Assembly (NCBI GenBank): GCA_034722275.1 | Contig: JAYENW010000021.1 | Location: 1 to 23,961 of the forward strand | DNA: 23,961 nucleotides | Direction of reading: 5' to 3' | DNA from: M55B177 sp034722275 | GTDB taxonomy: Bacteria > Chloroflexota > Dehalococcoidia > GIF9 > AB-539-J10 | Part shown: positions 6,236-15,000 of the stretch, piece after piece | Position numbering within the stretch: position 1 is the first letter of the stretch | How the letters are laid out: every line of letters starts with the position of its first letter | Notes under the pieces: model-generated | Told to the model about the DNA's origin: nothing | The model's database searches: none | The model's input: only the letters and a program-made list of their open reading frames with translations | Made by a program: the position numbers and the translations under genes

Positions 6236-9200
6236 ATGGTTAAGAAGAAATTCCTGCTAGCTGCCCTGGGGATATCTTTACTGCTGTCACCATTAAGTCC
6301 GGTTATTTCACCAGAAGAGAATTCGCTGGCAGCCAGTCCCGCACCATTGAAATGGTCCATCGTTGACACGCCCAGCAAAGAGGGCGAAATGGTATTACCC
6401 AGCGAAACCAGCGCCCTGGCACAGGGCAGCAACGAGTTTTTCTACGCCATAGATATCCCCAACGAGAAAGTTTACCAGTCAACCAATGGCGGCGCTACCT
6501 GGAATGATGTCCTCACCGAAAAGCTGGAGAAGGCTGGGGCAGCTCTGCCTGCCTGGGATATAGCTGTGGCGCCAGATGACCCCAAACTGATAGCAGTGGT
6601 GAGCGATAACAGGACAGCAGTTTATGCCTCCAGCGACGGCGGGGAAAACTGGGACGCCATCACCATGCCTGACTTTGACGGAACGCTTATTTCTGACATC
6701 AGTTTTTCCCCGGAATACGACAGCCAGCGGGATATGATAATCGGCACAAGAAATCCAGGTGGCAGTCCCAACGGCGATTTGTGGCTCATGAGGCTGGGAA
6801 GCTGGGGCTGGGAAAACACGGGGTTAGACATGGATGTAACTTCACTCGCCTTCCCGTCTGGCTATAGTAAGGATGGCGTCATCCTGGCAATCGCCAGCGA
6901 TGCCGCGGGAACTTATTTGTGCACTCCTCGCAAGGTAGGTGATGAATGGAGAGAGGAAATTCCACCAGTCGAAATAAAGGAAATCGGAAACTCACCAACA
7001 AAGAACCAGATTATCTTTTCCGATCTGGCTTTGCCATCGGCAAATTATATCAAAGATGTCACCTGGACCGTTTACGCCGGTTACTATTCCACAACCGATG
7101 CCGATGACGCTTACCGCATAACACACTATGCGCAAGCTGAAGATGCCACCGTTAAAAGGTTGAAGATTACCAAAGGTGAGAAAGTTTCCCTGGCTTCAAT
7201 TGATTACTATGGTGGTACGCTCCTGGCTGGAGAAATAGACGGCGATAAGGATACTGCCAGCGCTTTGATTCACATGTGCTCCAACCCCGAGGAAATATTC
7301 CCTGAATGGAAATCACCTTCAGAACCACCCACGGGGGGTGCTATCTCCGGCCGTGCCAATGCTCTGGTTGGATATGCCGGGTCGGGCAACCTTTATTGCG
7401 CCACAAGCACAAACTATGTCGAAAGCGCCGCTGACTGGGCTGATATGGATACTACCTCGCCCACCGCTCCCTGGAGAGGAGAAAATTTCGATGAGAGCGC
7501 CTTTTCTATAAGCGGAGATGATGGCGATACCTGGAACCAGTGGAGCCTGATAGACACCGAGATGACCTATCTTTACGATTACGCCCTGTCAAGCCATACT
7601 GAAGATGACCAGGTTTCTTATACTATTTACCTCTCCTCCAGAGGCAGCAAATTTGATAGCATCTGGCACAGCGAGAGCACAGACCTGGAGAAACTGGAGG
7701 GAACCTGGCAGAGAGTATTATGTCGAGCTCATGAGGGCGATATTCTGCTGCGGCTCACTCCGGAAGATAGCCCTGAGGAAGCTATTTCCTTTGGCGTGCA
7801 GGGCACCTGCTGCATTCATTACTCGATGGATAAAGGGGAGAAATGGAAATCAGTCTGGGGCTGCCCCCGCCTCGACGACTTCGCTGTGGTTAATAGTGAG
7901 ATGCTCTATGTCCTGCATGACAACCTGGTTGACAAGGGAACCTGGAACGAAAAGCTGCTGGGTGGTATCTGGGAATGGCAGCGAGATATAGATACAGGAC
8001 TGCTCTCGGCAGGCACCATGACCATAAGCGGGGGGCGCTTTGTCTTTGTCGCCGAAGATGAAGATGGCGAAGGCAAGATAGCTTATTCTACAGACAGCGG
8101 AGCCACATTTGAGCGGACTCTGCCTCTGCCTGAGCCAGGAGATATACACATTGTTTCCGATGATGAGTTCAACCGCAACCATTTCCTGTATGCCGCCAGC
8201 AGTGAAGGAGGAATTTACCGCTGGACCATCCAAGGCAGCACTTCCTGGAACGATTTGAATCCCCCACACCTGGGCATTTGCGGCCTGGCAGAAAAAAGTA
8301 ACACCCTTTACGGAGCTTACGGCTTCGGGACTGTCCGTACCCTGATGCCACGCATGGCAACGGTTGAGCCCAGCGACTGGGACAGCATGGAAGTCGGTTT
8401 GACCACTGGCGTGAGCTTTAAACCTGGCTCGCTGCAAGCAATGCCAAATGAAGGTATTAACGTCTGGGCAATTGACGGGCATGACTATCATTTCGAAAAT
8501 AAAACCGGCTGTCTCTGGATATACTCCGATATCATCGCTTTACGAACACCATGGTCAACATCACCAGCTATGGGCGAACTGCTGCCATGCGATATATGTA
8601 CCTGCAGGGCGGAGACATTCTTCTTTTGCTGGCGAAATTTGCCTTTGATAAAAAAATACGAGGTATGGATAGCTCTGGATGAAAAGTTTACCGCTGTACT
8701 GGAGAAAGCAGACAATATAATTCCAGACGACCTCTGCAATCCTACCTGGTATCCACCTCCAGATTTGGTTCAATTTACCTGCGGCAACACTTACTACTGG
8801 AAGGTAAGAGGCTGCCAGAGCACAGAAGGGGAAACTATTCACAGCAGATGGTCGCCGCCAATGCACTTCACGGTAAAGCCATGCTCCTCACAGATAAGGA
8901 TGCATGTTGCTCCTCTTCTGGGCGCTCCCGGGGACGGCAGCAATGATATTTGCCGCTCACCAGGTTTCTCCTGGCTGGGCTTCTCCGAGACAACCAAATA
9001 TGAATTTATACTGGCCAGGGACGCCGCTTTGACAGAGATATTAGTCGATGAAGAGGTACCCACTCCCGCTTATCAATATAGCGGCGAGCTCGATTGGGGT
9101 ATGACTTACTTCTGGCAGGTGAGAGCAGTTGAGCCAGTGCCCAGCGAGCCCGCCATTGGCACCTTCACCGTCAGGACACAGGCTGAGCCTGCTGCGACGC

Positions 9201-9307
9201 CATCTCCTTCTCCAATGCCAGCAATTCCAATCTGGATATGGCTTGTAATCGCCATACTTGCCTTATTGACGGCAGCCATTATTGCGCTCTGTCTCATCAA
9301 GAGATAA
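6236..9307 (+). CDS. Large surface-anchored Asp-box beta-propeller protein
   Basis: A 1023-residue exported protein. Residues 1-25 form a signal peptide (KKK then a hydrophobic stretch). Five Asp-box motifs of the sialidase/BNR or sortilin type are visible: STNGGATW (82-89), SSDGGENW (132-139), SGDDGDTW (426-433), SMDKGEKW (530-537) and STDSGATF (618-625), implying one or two beta-propellers over about 60-720. Two similar beta-sandwich-like modules follow, with YEVWIALDEKF/YYWKVRG and YEFILARDAAL/YFWQVRAV (about 765-880 and 890-980). Then come a Pro/Ser/Ala linker, a transmembrane helix (about 998-1019) and an IKR tail. It is therefore anchored at the C-terminus and faces outward. No catalytic sialidase residues are evident; Asp boxes are structural. 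It is divergent from the pilus operon, so a role in adhesion or surface layering is plausible but unproven. Confidence 0.8.
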   Translation: MVKKKFLLAALGISLLLSPLSPVISPEENSLAASPAPLKWSIVDTPSKEGEMVLPSETSALAQGSNEFFYAIDIPNEKVYQSTNGGATWNDVLTEKLEKAGAALPAWDIAVAPDDPKLIAVVSDNRTAVYASSDGGENWDAITMPDFDGTLISDISFSPEYDSQRDMIIGTRNPGGSPNGDLWLMRLGSWGWENTGLDMDVTSLAFPSGYSKDGVILAIASDAAGTYLCTPRKVGDEWREEIPPVEIKEIGNSPTKNQIIFSDLALPSANYIKDVTWTVYAGYYSTTDADDAYRITHYAQAEDATVKRLKITKGEKVSLASIDYYGGTLLAGEIDGDKDTASALIHMCSNPEEIFPEWKSPSEPPTGGAISGRANALVGYAGSGNLYCATSTNYVESAADWADMDTTSPTAPWRGENFDESAFSISGDDGDTWNQWSLIDTEMTYLYDYALSSHTEDDQVSYTIYLSSRGSKFDSIWHSESTDLEKLEGTWQRVLCRAHEGDILLRLTPEDSPEEAISFGVQGTCCIHYSMDKGEKWKSVWGCPRLDDFAVVNSEMLYVLHDNLVDKGTWNEKLLGGIWEWQRDIDTGLLSAGTMTISGGRFVFVAEDEDGEGKIAYSTDSGATFERTLPLPEPGDIHIVSDDEFNRNHFLYAASSEGGIYRWTIQGSTSWNDLNPPHLGICGLAEKSNTLYGAYGFGTVRTLMPRMATVEPSDWDSMEVGLTTGVSFKPGSLQAMPNEGINVWAIDGHDYHFENKTGCLWIYSDIIALRTPWSTSPAMGELLPCDICTCRAETFFFCWRNLPLIKKYEVWIALDEKFTAVLEKADNIIPDDLCNPTWYPPPDLVQFTCGNTYYWKVRGCQSTEGETIHSRWSPPMHFTVKPCSSQIRMHVAPLLGAPGDGSNDICRSPGFSWLGFSETTKYEFILARDAALTEILVDEEVPTPAYQYSGELDWGMTYFWQVRAVEPVPSEPAIGTFTVRTQAEPAATPSPSPMPAIPIWIWLVIAILALLTAAIIALCLIKR

Positions 9308-9323
9308 GAAAAACTGAAAAAGG

Positions 9324-9354
9324 TTGACAAAATTTCGCCGCTTTATGGTAATAT
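9324..9354 (+). promoter_or_regulatory. Promoter of the winged-helix gene
   Basis: TTGACA (9324-9329) with TAATAT (9349-9354) at 19-nt spacing; TATAGT (9352-9357) fits better in sequence but the spacing of 22 is long. The start would fall around 9361-9364, leaving only about 9-12 nt before the ATG at 9373, with no ribosome binding site. It begins 17 bp after the stop of the previous gene. Confidence 0.45.
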
Positions 9355-9372
9355 AGTAATGGGACGATAGTC

Positions 9373-9663
9373 ATGGAGAGCGGGAAAATAAAGCGGCGTC
9401 GGTCTAATATCGAGATAATAGCTGATATGCTCAAGGTGGGAGAGAATGGTGCTGGCAAGACAGAGATCATGTACAGCGCCAATATGAGCTACAGCCAGTT
9501 ACAAAAATATCTTGGTTTTCTTCTGAGCCATGGATTTATCAACAAGGTGCAGGTGGGAAATCCCGTAGTTACTTATCAGGTAACAAACAAAGGAACAAAG
9601 CTGCTCAAGAATATAGGCGGCATAATGGAAATACTCGAATTCCCGGATGGCGACGGAGCTTGA
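9373..9663 (+). CDS. Winged-helix protein, archaeal ArnR1/HTH_45-like
   Basis: The 96-residue product is almost entirely one winged helix. A basic N-terminus (KIKRRRSNIEIIADML) is followed by GAGKTEIMYSANMSYSQLQKYLGFLLSHGFI, then a wing (VTYQVTNKGTKLL) and a short C-terminal helix. This pattern is known from a family common in archaea (ArnR1-like winged helix) and also found in some Chloroflexota. It probably binds DNA as a dimer; the targets are unknown. ATG at 9373 is the first usable start, since ATG at 9359 meets a stop after three codons. It has its own promoter and a likely terminator at 9683-9720, so it appears to be a single-gene unit. The cross-domain family distribution hints at old transfer, but I see no compositional break. 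Confidence 0.8.
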   Translation: MESGKIKRRRSNIEIIADMLKVGENGAGKTEIMYSANMSYSQLQKYLGFLLSHGFINKVQVGNPVVTYQVTNKGTKLLKNIGGIMEILEFPDGDGA

Positions 9664-9682
9664 GTATTGCCAGAAATTATAA

Positions 9683-9720
9683 GGGGGCTGGAAACAAAGC
9701 TGTGCAGGCCGCCCATTTTT
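9683..9720 (+). terminator. Possible intrinsic terminator after the winged-helix gene
   Basis: GGGGGCTG (9683-9690) pairs with CAGGCCGCCC (9705-9714) with two single-base bulges and a 14-nt loop, followed by A and five Ts (9716-9720). The loop is larger than usual, so this is tentative. Confidence 0.4.
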
Positions 9721-9725
9721 GATAT

Positions 9726-9731
9726 TATAAT
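9726..9731 (+). promoter_or_regulatory. Candidate -10 box before the small helical gene
   Basis: A perfect TATAAT lies 19 bp before the ATG at 9750. There is no convincing -35 hexamer at the usual distance, so the call is weak. Confidence 0.3.
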
Positions 9732-9749
9732 CGAGAGAAAGGAGTGTCT

Positions 9750-10064
9750 ATGAGTGAAAAAAGAATGCTGATAGTGGATGCTTCGCTGGTGAAAAGGGTG
9801 GACGAAAACCGTGGTGATATGAATTACACTGAGTTTATCAACTTCCTCATTGACAAGCAATTGAAGGAAGAAGGCCAAACTCAGGATGATGTGGTAACAC
9901 GAGAGGAATTTCACCAGTTCCAGGAAGGCGCAAAAGAGCTGCTGCGCAGTTTCCTGGAGTTCTTCATCAACTATGGACTGGAACTTGGTAAGCAGCCCAA
10001 TGATGAGGAATTTGAGCAGTTAAACCGAAGATTACGCGCCCTGAATCACTCAGGGAAAAAATAA
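9750..10064 (+). CDS. Small protein, possible ribbon-helix-helix DNA-binding domain
   Basis: A 104-residue protein not clearly assigned to a family. ATG at 9750 is preferred over GTG at 9744 because AAAGGAG ends at 9744, leaving five bases of spacing. The first 40 residues (strand RMLIVDASL, then helix VKRVDENRG, turn, helix YTEFINFLIDKQLKE) have the spacing of a ribbon-helix-helix domain, which would dimerise on DNA. The rest (about 45-104) is acidic and predicted helical (EEFHQFQEGAKELLRSFLEFF), possibly for oligomerisation. It follows the winged-helix gene by 86 nt and may be a second regulator. The function is not established; the match to ribbon-helix-helix is by pattern only. Confidence 0.65.
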   Translation: MSEKRMLIVDASLVKRVDENRGDMNYTEFINFLIDKQLKEEGQTQDDVVTREEFHQFQEGAKELLRSFLEFFINYGLELGKQPNDEEFEQLNRRLRALNHSGKK

Positions 10065-10215
10065 CATATCCTCGGAGGCTGAGACCTCCTTTACTTTCTC
10101 TGTTAAAAACCTCCCCAGCTTCAAATAGAACTATCTTCTAGAACATAATCTCTTCCCAACAAAATCAAGACATGTCATAGTATTTCTGGCTAACAAATTA
10201 GCCCGGAGGTGTATT
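10065..10215. other. Intergenic gap with weak hairpin and 8-bp palindrome
   Basis: At 10074-10089 GGAGG and CCTCC pair around CTGAGA, followed by TTTACTTTCT, a possible weak terminator for the upstream gene. At 10169-10176 there is GACATGTC, a perfect 8-bp palindrome about 40 bp before the GH3 gene. No TTGACA-like promoter is seen here, unlike the neighbouring genes. Confidence 0.3.
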
Positions 10216-11889
10216 ATGACAAGACCAATTGAACTCCTGCAGCAGGGTAGAAAAGAGGAGTTATGGCAGATGTGCTGCGGTTTCATTGACTTAAGTTTGG
10301 AGCAATTCATGGCTATCCAGAGGCGGCTGCTTTCGGAGCAAATCGAGCTGCTGAAAAATTCTGAACTGGGCAGAAAAGTAATGCGCGGCGCCATGCCCAC
10401 TACAGTGGAAGAATTCCGGGCGCAGGTACCATTGACTACCTATGCTGATTATCTGCCAGAGCTTCTGGAGAAAAGAGAAGATGTGCTGCCGGCAAAGCCA
10501 GCTATGTGGGTGCGCACTTCGGGCTACAGTGGCAAATACGATATCAAATGGGTGCCTTTTCCCCAGGACTTTCTCCACGAATTTGAGAAGGTATGCGGTG
10601 GCTTCTGCCTTCTTTCTCTTTGCAATGGCCGCGGCGATACTTCCAAATTAAAAGAACATTTGAAGGTTATGTTCACCACAGGGTCCCGTCCCTATGCTTC
10701 AGGTGTTATGGGTGAACTTGCCCGACAGGCCATCGGCTACGATTCCTTACCTTCCGATGCTGAGAAAATGCTATTCACAGAAAGGATAAAGGCCGGCTTT
10801 GAGGAGGCTTTATATCGCGGTCTTGATGGCTTTGGTGGATTGCCCTCTGTTCTGGTGGCAGTGGGAGAACAACTCAGACAACAATCGAAAGACATAGATA
10901 TTCGCCCCTTGCTCAAGCATCCTCAAGCTCTATCTCGTCTGTCAAAGGGATTGATTAAGAGTAAAATGGCTCACCGCTCCCTGCTTCCCAAAGACCTGTG
11001 GTCAGTTAAAGGAATTCTGGGCAGCGGCACAGATTGCCTTATCTTCAAGAAAAAGGTGGAGGAACTGTGGGGGAAGCGTCCCCTGGAAATGTATAGTGGT
11101 ACCGAAGGCGGCGTTTATGCCACGCAGACCTGGGATTACGAAGGAATGACTTTCATCCCCAATCTTAATTTCTTTGAGTTTATTCCTGGGAGAGAAAATT
11201 CCAAGTGGCAATTAGACCATTCCTACCAGCCGAAGACAGTTTTGCTGGATGAAGTTAAAGCTGGTGAGAATTATGAGATAGTCATTACTAACCTCCATGG
11301 CGGCATCCTGACCAGGTTTAAGGTTGGTGATGTAGTCAGAATAACTTCGCTGCGAAACGACAAACTGGGCATTGCCCTTCCGCAAATGGCATTTCACTGC
11401 AGGGCTGATGACCTCATTGATATATTTGGTTTCGGGCACATTACAGAAAAGCTAATTTGGGAAGCAATCGAGAAGACCGGCATCCCCTATGCCGACTGGA
11501 CAGCGCGCAAGGAGGCAATTGATAACAAACCAACACTGCATATCTATATTGAACTCAGGCAAAACTATATCGCCAGCGAAAAAGCTATGACAACAGCAAT
11601 ATATGAAGAGCTCCAGAAATTGGACAGCATATATAATTTCAACCTCTACAAGTTTGCCTATGGCAATGCAGTAAAGCTACTCGACCTGAAACCAGTACAG
11701 GTCAGTGTTCTTCCCCAGGGCGCCTTTTCCAGCTACATCTCACAGCGGCAAGCTGAGGGTGCCGATTTAGGTCATCTGAAGCCCCCACACATCAACCCTT
11801 CAGACAAAATACTTTCGCTGCTTGGAGTTCCCCGGGTTGTGGTGGAGGCTATGCCAGCAGCTAAAACCGAGCGTATTGTCTCTCATTAA
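10216..11889 (+). CDS. GH3 auxin-responsive-promoter family protein (acyl-acid amido synthetase-like)
   Basis: A 557-residue member of the GH3 branch of the ANL adenylate-forming superfamily. Plant GH3 enzymes adenylate a carboxylic acid and join it to an amino acid; bacterial substrates are mostly unknown. Features fitting the family: TSGYSGKYDIKWVPF (101-115, phosphate-loop region), MFTTGSRPYASG (152-163), YSGTEGGVYATQ (293-304, nucleotide-binding motif), LTRFKVGDVVRI (365-376, with the conserved Asp that contacts ribose), and FGFGHITEKLIWEAI (404-418, hinge to the C-domain). The length fits GH3 proteins. Start: CGGAGGTG lies 6-8 bases before ATG, a strong ribosome binding site. No signal peptide, so cytoplasmic. 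It seems to stand alone. Confidence 0.85.
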   Translation: MTRPIELLQQGRKEELWQMCCGFIDLSLEQFMAIQRRLLSEQIELLKNSELGRKVMRGAMPTTVEEFRAQVPLTTYADYLPELLEKREDVLPAKPAMWVRTSGYSGKYDIKWVPFPQDFLHEFEKVCGGFCLLSLCNGRGDTSKLKEHLKVMFTTGSRPYASGVMGELARQAIGYDSLPSDAEKMLFTERIKAGFEEALYRGLDGFGGLPSVLVAVGEQLRQQSKDIDIRPLLKHPQALSRLSKGLIKSKMAHRSLLPKDLWSVKGILGSGTDCLIFKKKVEELWGKRPLEMYSGTEGGVYATQTWDYEGMTFIPNLNFFEFIPGRENSKWQLDHSYQPKTVLLDEVKAGENYEIVITNLHGGILTRFKVGDVVRITSLRNDKLGIALPQMAFHCRADDLIDIFGFGHITEKLIWEAIEKTGIPYADWTARKEAIDNKPTLHIYIELRQNYIASEKAMTTAIYEELQKLDSIYNFNLYKFAYGNAVKLLDLKPVQVSVLPQGAFSSYISQRQAEGADLGHLKPPHINPSDKILSLLGVPRVVVEAMPAAKTERIVSH

Positions 11890-11926
11890 ACCTTCCATAA
11901 TTCAAAAGGTAAGGCGAGATGGGGAG

Positions 11927-11960
11927 CGCCAGAACACCCTGGCGGCAGCAATTTTGCCGC
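11927..11960 (+). other. Two overlapping hairpins after the GH3 gene
   Basis: CGCCAG/CTGGCG (11927-11944, loop AACACC) and GCGGCA/TGCCGC (11942-11960, loop GCAATTT) share three bases, so they cannot fully form together. They lie in the 3' region of the GH3 transcript, upstream of the next promoter. There is no T-run, so they are at best a weak terminator or an mRNA-stabilising structure. Confidence 0.35.
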
Positions 11961-11977
11961 TAGAACTTTAGTACTTC

Positions 11978-12006
11978 TTGACAGCCTCCAGATTTACATC
12001 AATAAT
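11978..12006 (+). promoter_or_regulatory. Promoter of the c-di-GMP gene
   Basis: TTGACA (11978-11983), exactly 17 nt, then AATAAT (12001-12006, 5 of 6 to consensus), the best coding-gene promoter in the window. The ATG at 12017 lies ten bases past the -10, giving a leader of about 0-4 nt. The TTG of this -35 box also opens the longest reading frame, but it should not be taken as the start codon. Confidence 0.65.
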
Positions 12007-12016
12007 TACCCTGTAC

Positions 12017-15000
12017 ATGAATACTCATGCTTTAATTCCCTTGATCGCCACCATTGCCTACATTCCACTGTTTGGCGTCCTGCTGGTTAACCGACCGTGG
12101 CAGCGAGAGCAGAGGCTTTTCCTGCTCTTCCTGATTCCTGCTATGCTGTGGAGTCTCAGTGACATTATCTTTCGCAGCTATTTCCTAACGGAGTATAAAC
12201 TACTCACATTCAAATTCGGCATCTGCGTGGTCATCTGGGCAGTAATTCAATTCCATTATGTTCTCCGCGTTTTCTATCAACCTCAGCGCACCAGAATGCC
12301 ACTTGCCTATATTTTCCTGGCAATCACCATTGCGCTGATAGCGCTGGGCTATATCCCACAGAATATAGAAATCACCACCGGCGGCGTTGATGTCAACTAT
12401 GGTATCTGGCTTCCTATTCTGGCTCTATTCATGCTCATTACTCTGGGCGCCAGGGATATATATCTTCTGACGCAAAGGCACAGGATCTCATACGACCCGA
12501 TGGAGCGTAATCGAATCATTTACTTGCTTGCTGCCACCGCCATCCTGATAATCTTTCTCTTCAGTTCTTTTGCTCCTTTCGGGGGGAAATTCCCCATTGC
12601 CCATATTGGCAATCTTATTACCGCCTGTATTTTGACTTATGCCGTTATCGCTCATCGCCTGCTGGATATCAGGATTGTTTCCCGTCGTGCCCTGATGTAT
12701 CTGGTTCTTTATAGCGGTGGCGCTGCTCTCTTCATGCTGTTTATTTTTCTCGCCGGCCTGGTTTTCGGCTTCAGCATTGACTGGGCTACATTAGGAGCAG
12801 TCTTTGGTATAGGGATTCCAGTCATTGCCCTGTTTAGCAACTGGGTACGCCCAGCCTGGAAAAAAAGGGTAGATCGCGCTTTTATTGGTGAAAGATACGA
12901 CTACCGCAGAAAGTTATCGGACCTTACTCAAAAAACATACGATGCCACCACCCTGCAAGAATTTGGCAGCCAGCTTACATCTTTGATTTCCAACTCTATA
13001 GACTGCCAGAGAGCCTGCTTGCTCTTACCTCAAGATGAAAATGGAGATTTTGCTAGCCGATTTGTTTACCCTCCTGTAGAAGGTAACCCCATGGCACAGT
13101 TGAAGTTGAAGCATGATAGCGCTGTTGTCAACTGGCTGAAAAGAAAGGCTAAGACGCTGCCCAGAAGAAATCTCAGCATCCTCCCGGAACTCCAGGGTAT
13201 GTGGCGCAAGGAGAAAGAGGACATTGAATCAGCACAAGTGGAAATGTTTGTTCCTTTACTAAGGGAGAATAATCTTGTTGCCATTCTGGTAGTAGACAAT
13301 AAGCGAAACGAAAAGCCTTACGCCGTCGAGGATATTGACTTAGTGGAGTTCATCGCCAATCGCATGGCAGCAAGCATGGGAAAGGAATATTTACACGAGC
13401 GCCTGGTACAGCAGGAAAAAGAATTGAGACTCACCAGCCGCCTGACCACCATGATAACCTCCAGTATGAACATCGAGGAGATATTTGAAGGTTTTGTCCA
13501 GGAATTAAAGAAAGTGACCAAGATTGACTGGGCATCAATTATTTTAATTGAGGGAGATAAGCTCGTCCCTTCAGCTCTATCCACCACCACAGGCTCGGCA
13601 TGGCAAACAGGGGAAAAGACACCACTTAAAGGGACCGCCACCGAGTGGGTATGCCAGGAGAAGAGAAGCTTATATGAAGCCGATTTGACACAAGACACTA
13701 TGTTCAGGACCGGGAAACAGCACCTCGAGCAGGGAATCCGCTCTATTATTTACCTCCCCTTGATTGTCAAAAATGAAGGCATTGGCAGTTTGATTGTGGC
13801 CAGCCGCCAAATCAATGCTTACAATCACGAGCAGATAAGCCTTCTGGAGCAAGTGGCTCTGCAGATCGCGGCACCCATTGAGAATACACGGCTTTATGCC
13901 AGGGCAGCACAAAGGGCCCATATTGACGAACTCACTGGATTATACAACCGCCGCTATTTCGAGGAGCAGCTTAAAGAGGAAATTGCGCGCCATACCAGGT
14001 ATGGCGGCATATTCTCTTTGTGCATGCTCGACCTGGATAGTTTTAAGACTTACAATGATATGTATGGACACCCCTCCGGTGACAGGCTTCTTGCCCAGAT
14101 AGGAGAGATTACCAGGAATTCCATCAGAGACACCGACCGCGCTTTCAGATATGGCGGCGATGAATTTATTGCTATATTACCTGAGACACCCGCAAAGGAT
14201 GCTTACACTGTAGCTGACCGAGTTCGAGAGCAAATAGCTGCCGAAATGGAAGCAAAAGAAAACGCCGTCACCTGCAGCATTGGTGTCGCCAGCTATCCTT
14301 CAGATGGGGTACTGGCTGGCGAGCTGGTTAACGCAGCCGATACAGCACTTTATTATGCCAAGCACACTGGCGGCAATCGAACTTATCTTTCATCCAAAGT
14401 TCTCTCCGAGCCAGCACCGGGGATGGGAAGTTATGCCCGAGGCACCAGCTTAAGCGCTGTTTACGCTTTAGTTTCAGCGGTAGATGCTAAAGATGCCTAC
14501 ACCTATGACCATTCCAGGAAAGTCAGCACTTATGCTGTGGCTCTGGCTGAAGCCATTGGCCTAGCGCCCGACGAAGTATCTCGAATAAGCACCGCCGCTC
14601 TGCTCCACGACATTGGCAAAATTGGCATTTCTGATGGGATACTTAATAGAAAAGAGAGACTCAGTAAAGAAGACTGGGAAGTAATAAAACTTCATCCTCG
14701 CCTGGGAGCCAATATTGTTGGAAACGTGCCCGGCCTGGTTCCCTGCCTGGGTGGCATTCTATACCACCATGAACGCTACGATGGCAAGGGCTATCCCGAA
14801 AGGCTCAAGGGTGAGGAGATTCCCATAGAAGCCCGTATTTTAGCCATAGCCGATGCCTATGCTGCCATGAGCACCACCCGCCCTTATCGCGATGCCTACC
14901 GCGATGATACGGTCATACAAGAACTTGAAAAGGGCGCTGGCAAGCAATTTGACCCTGAGCTGGTGAAGGTTTTCATCGGGCTCATCAAAGCTGGCTTCCC

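Noticed and set aside
7605..8491. Long alternative frames inside the surface-protein gene on both strands
   Set aside because: They are shadows of a gene with a signal peptide, Asp boxes and a membrane anchor in its own frame; the alternatives have no domain features.
10039..10061. CCCTGA/TCAGGG hairpin followed by As near the end of the small helical gene
   Set aside because: It is within the coding sequence and would work as a terminator only on the minus strand, where no gene is transcribed toward it.
11978..12016. TTG start giving a 13-residue longer form of the c-di-GMP protein
   Set aside because: The TTG is the first part of a perfect TTGACA -35 box with a matching -10 at 17-nt spacing; ATG at 12017 begins directly with the first membrane helix.
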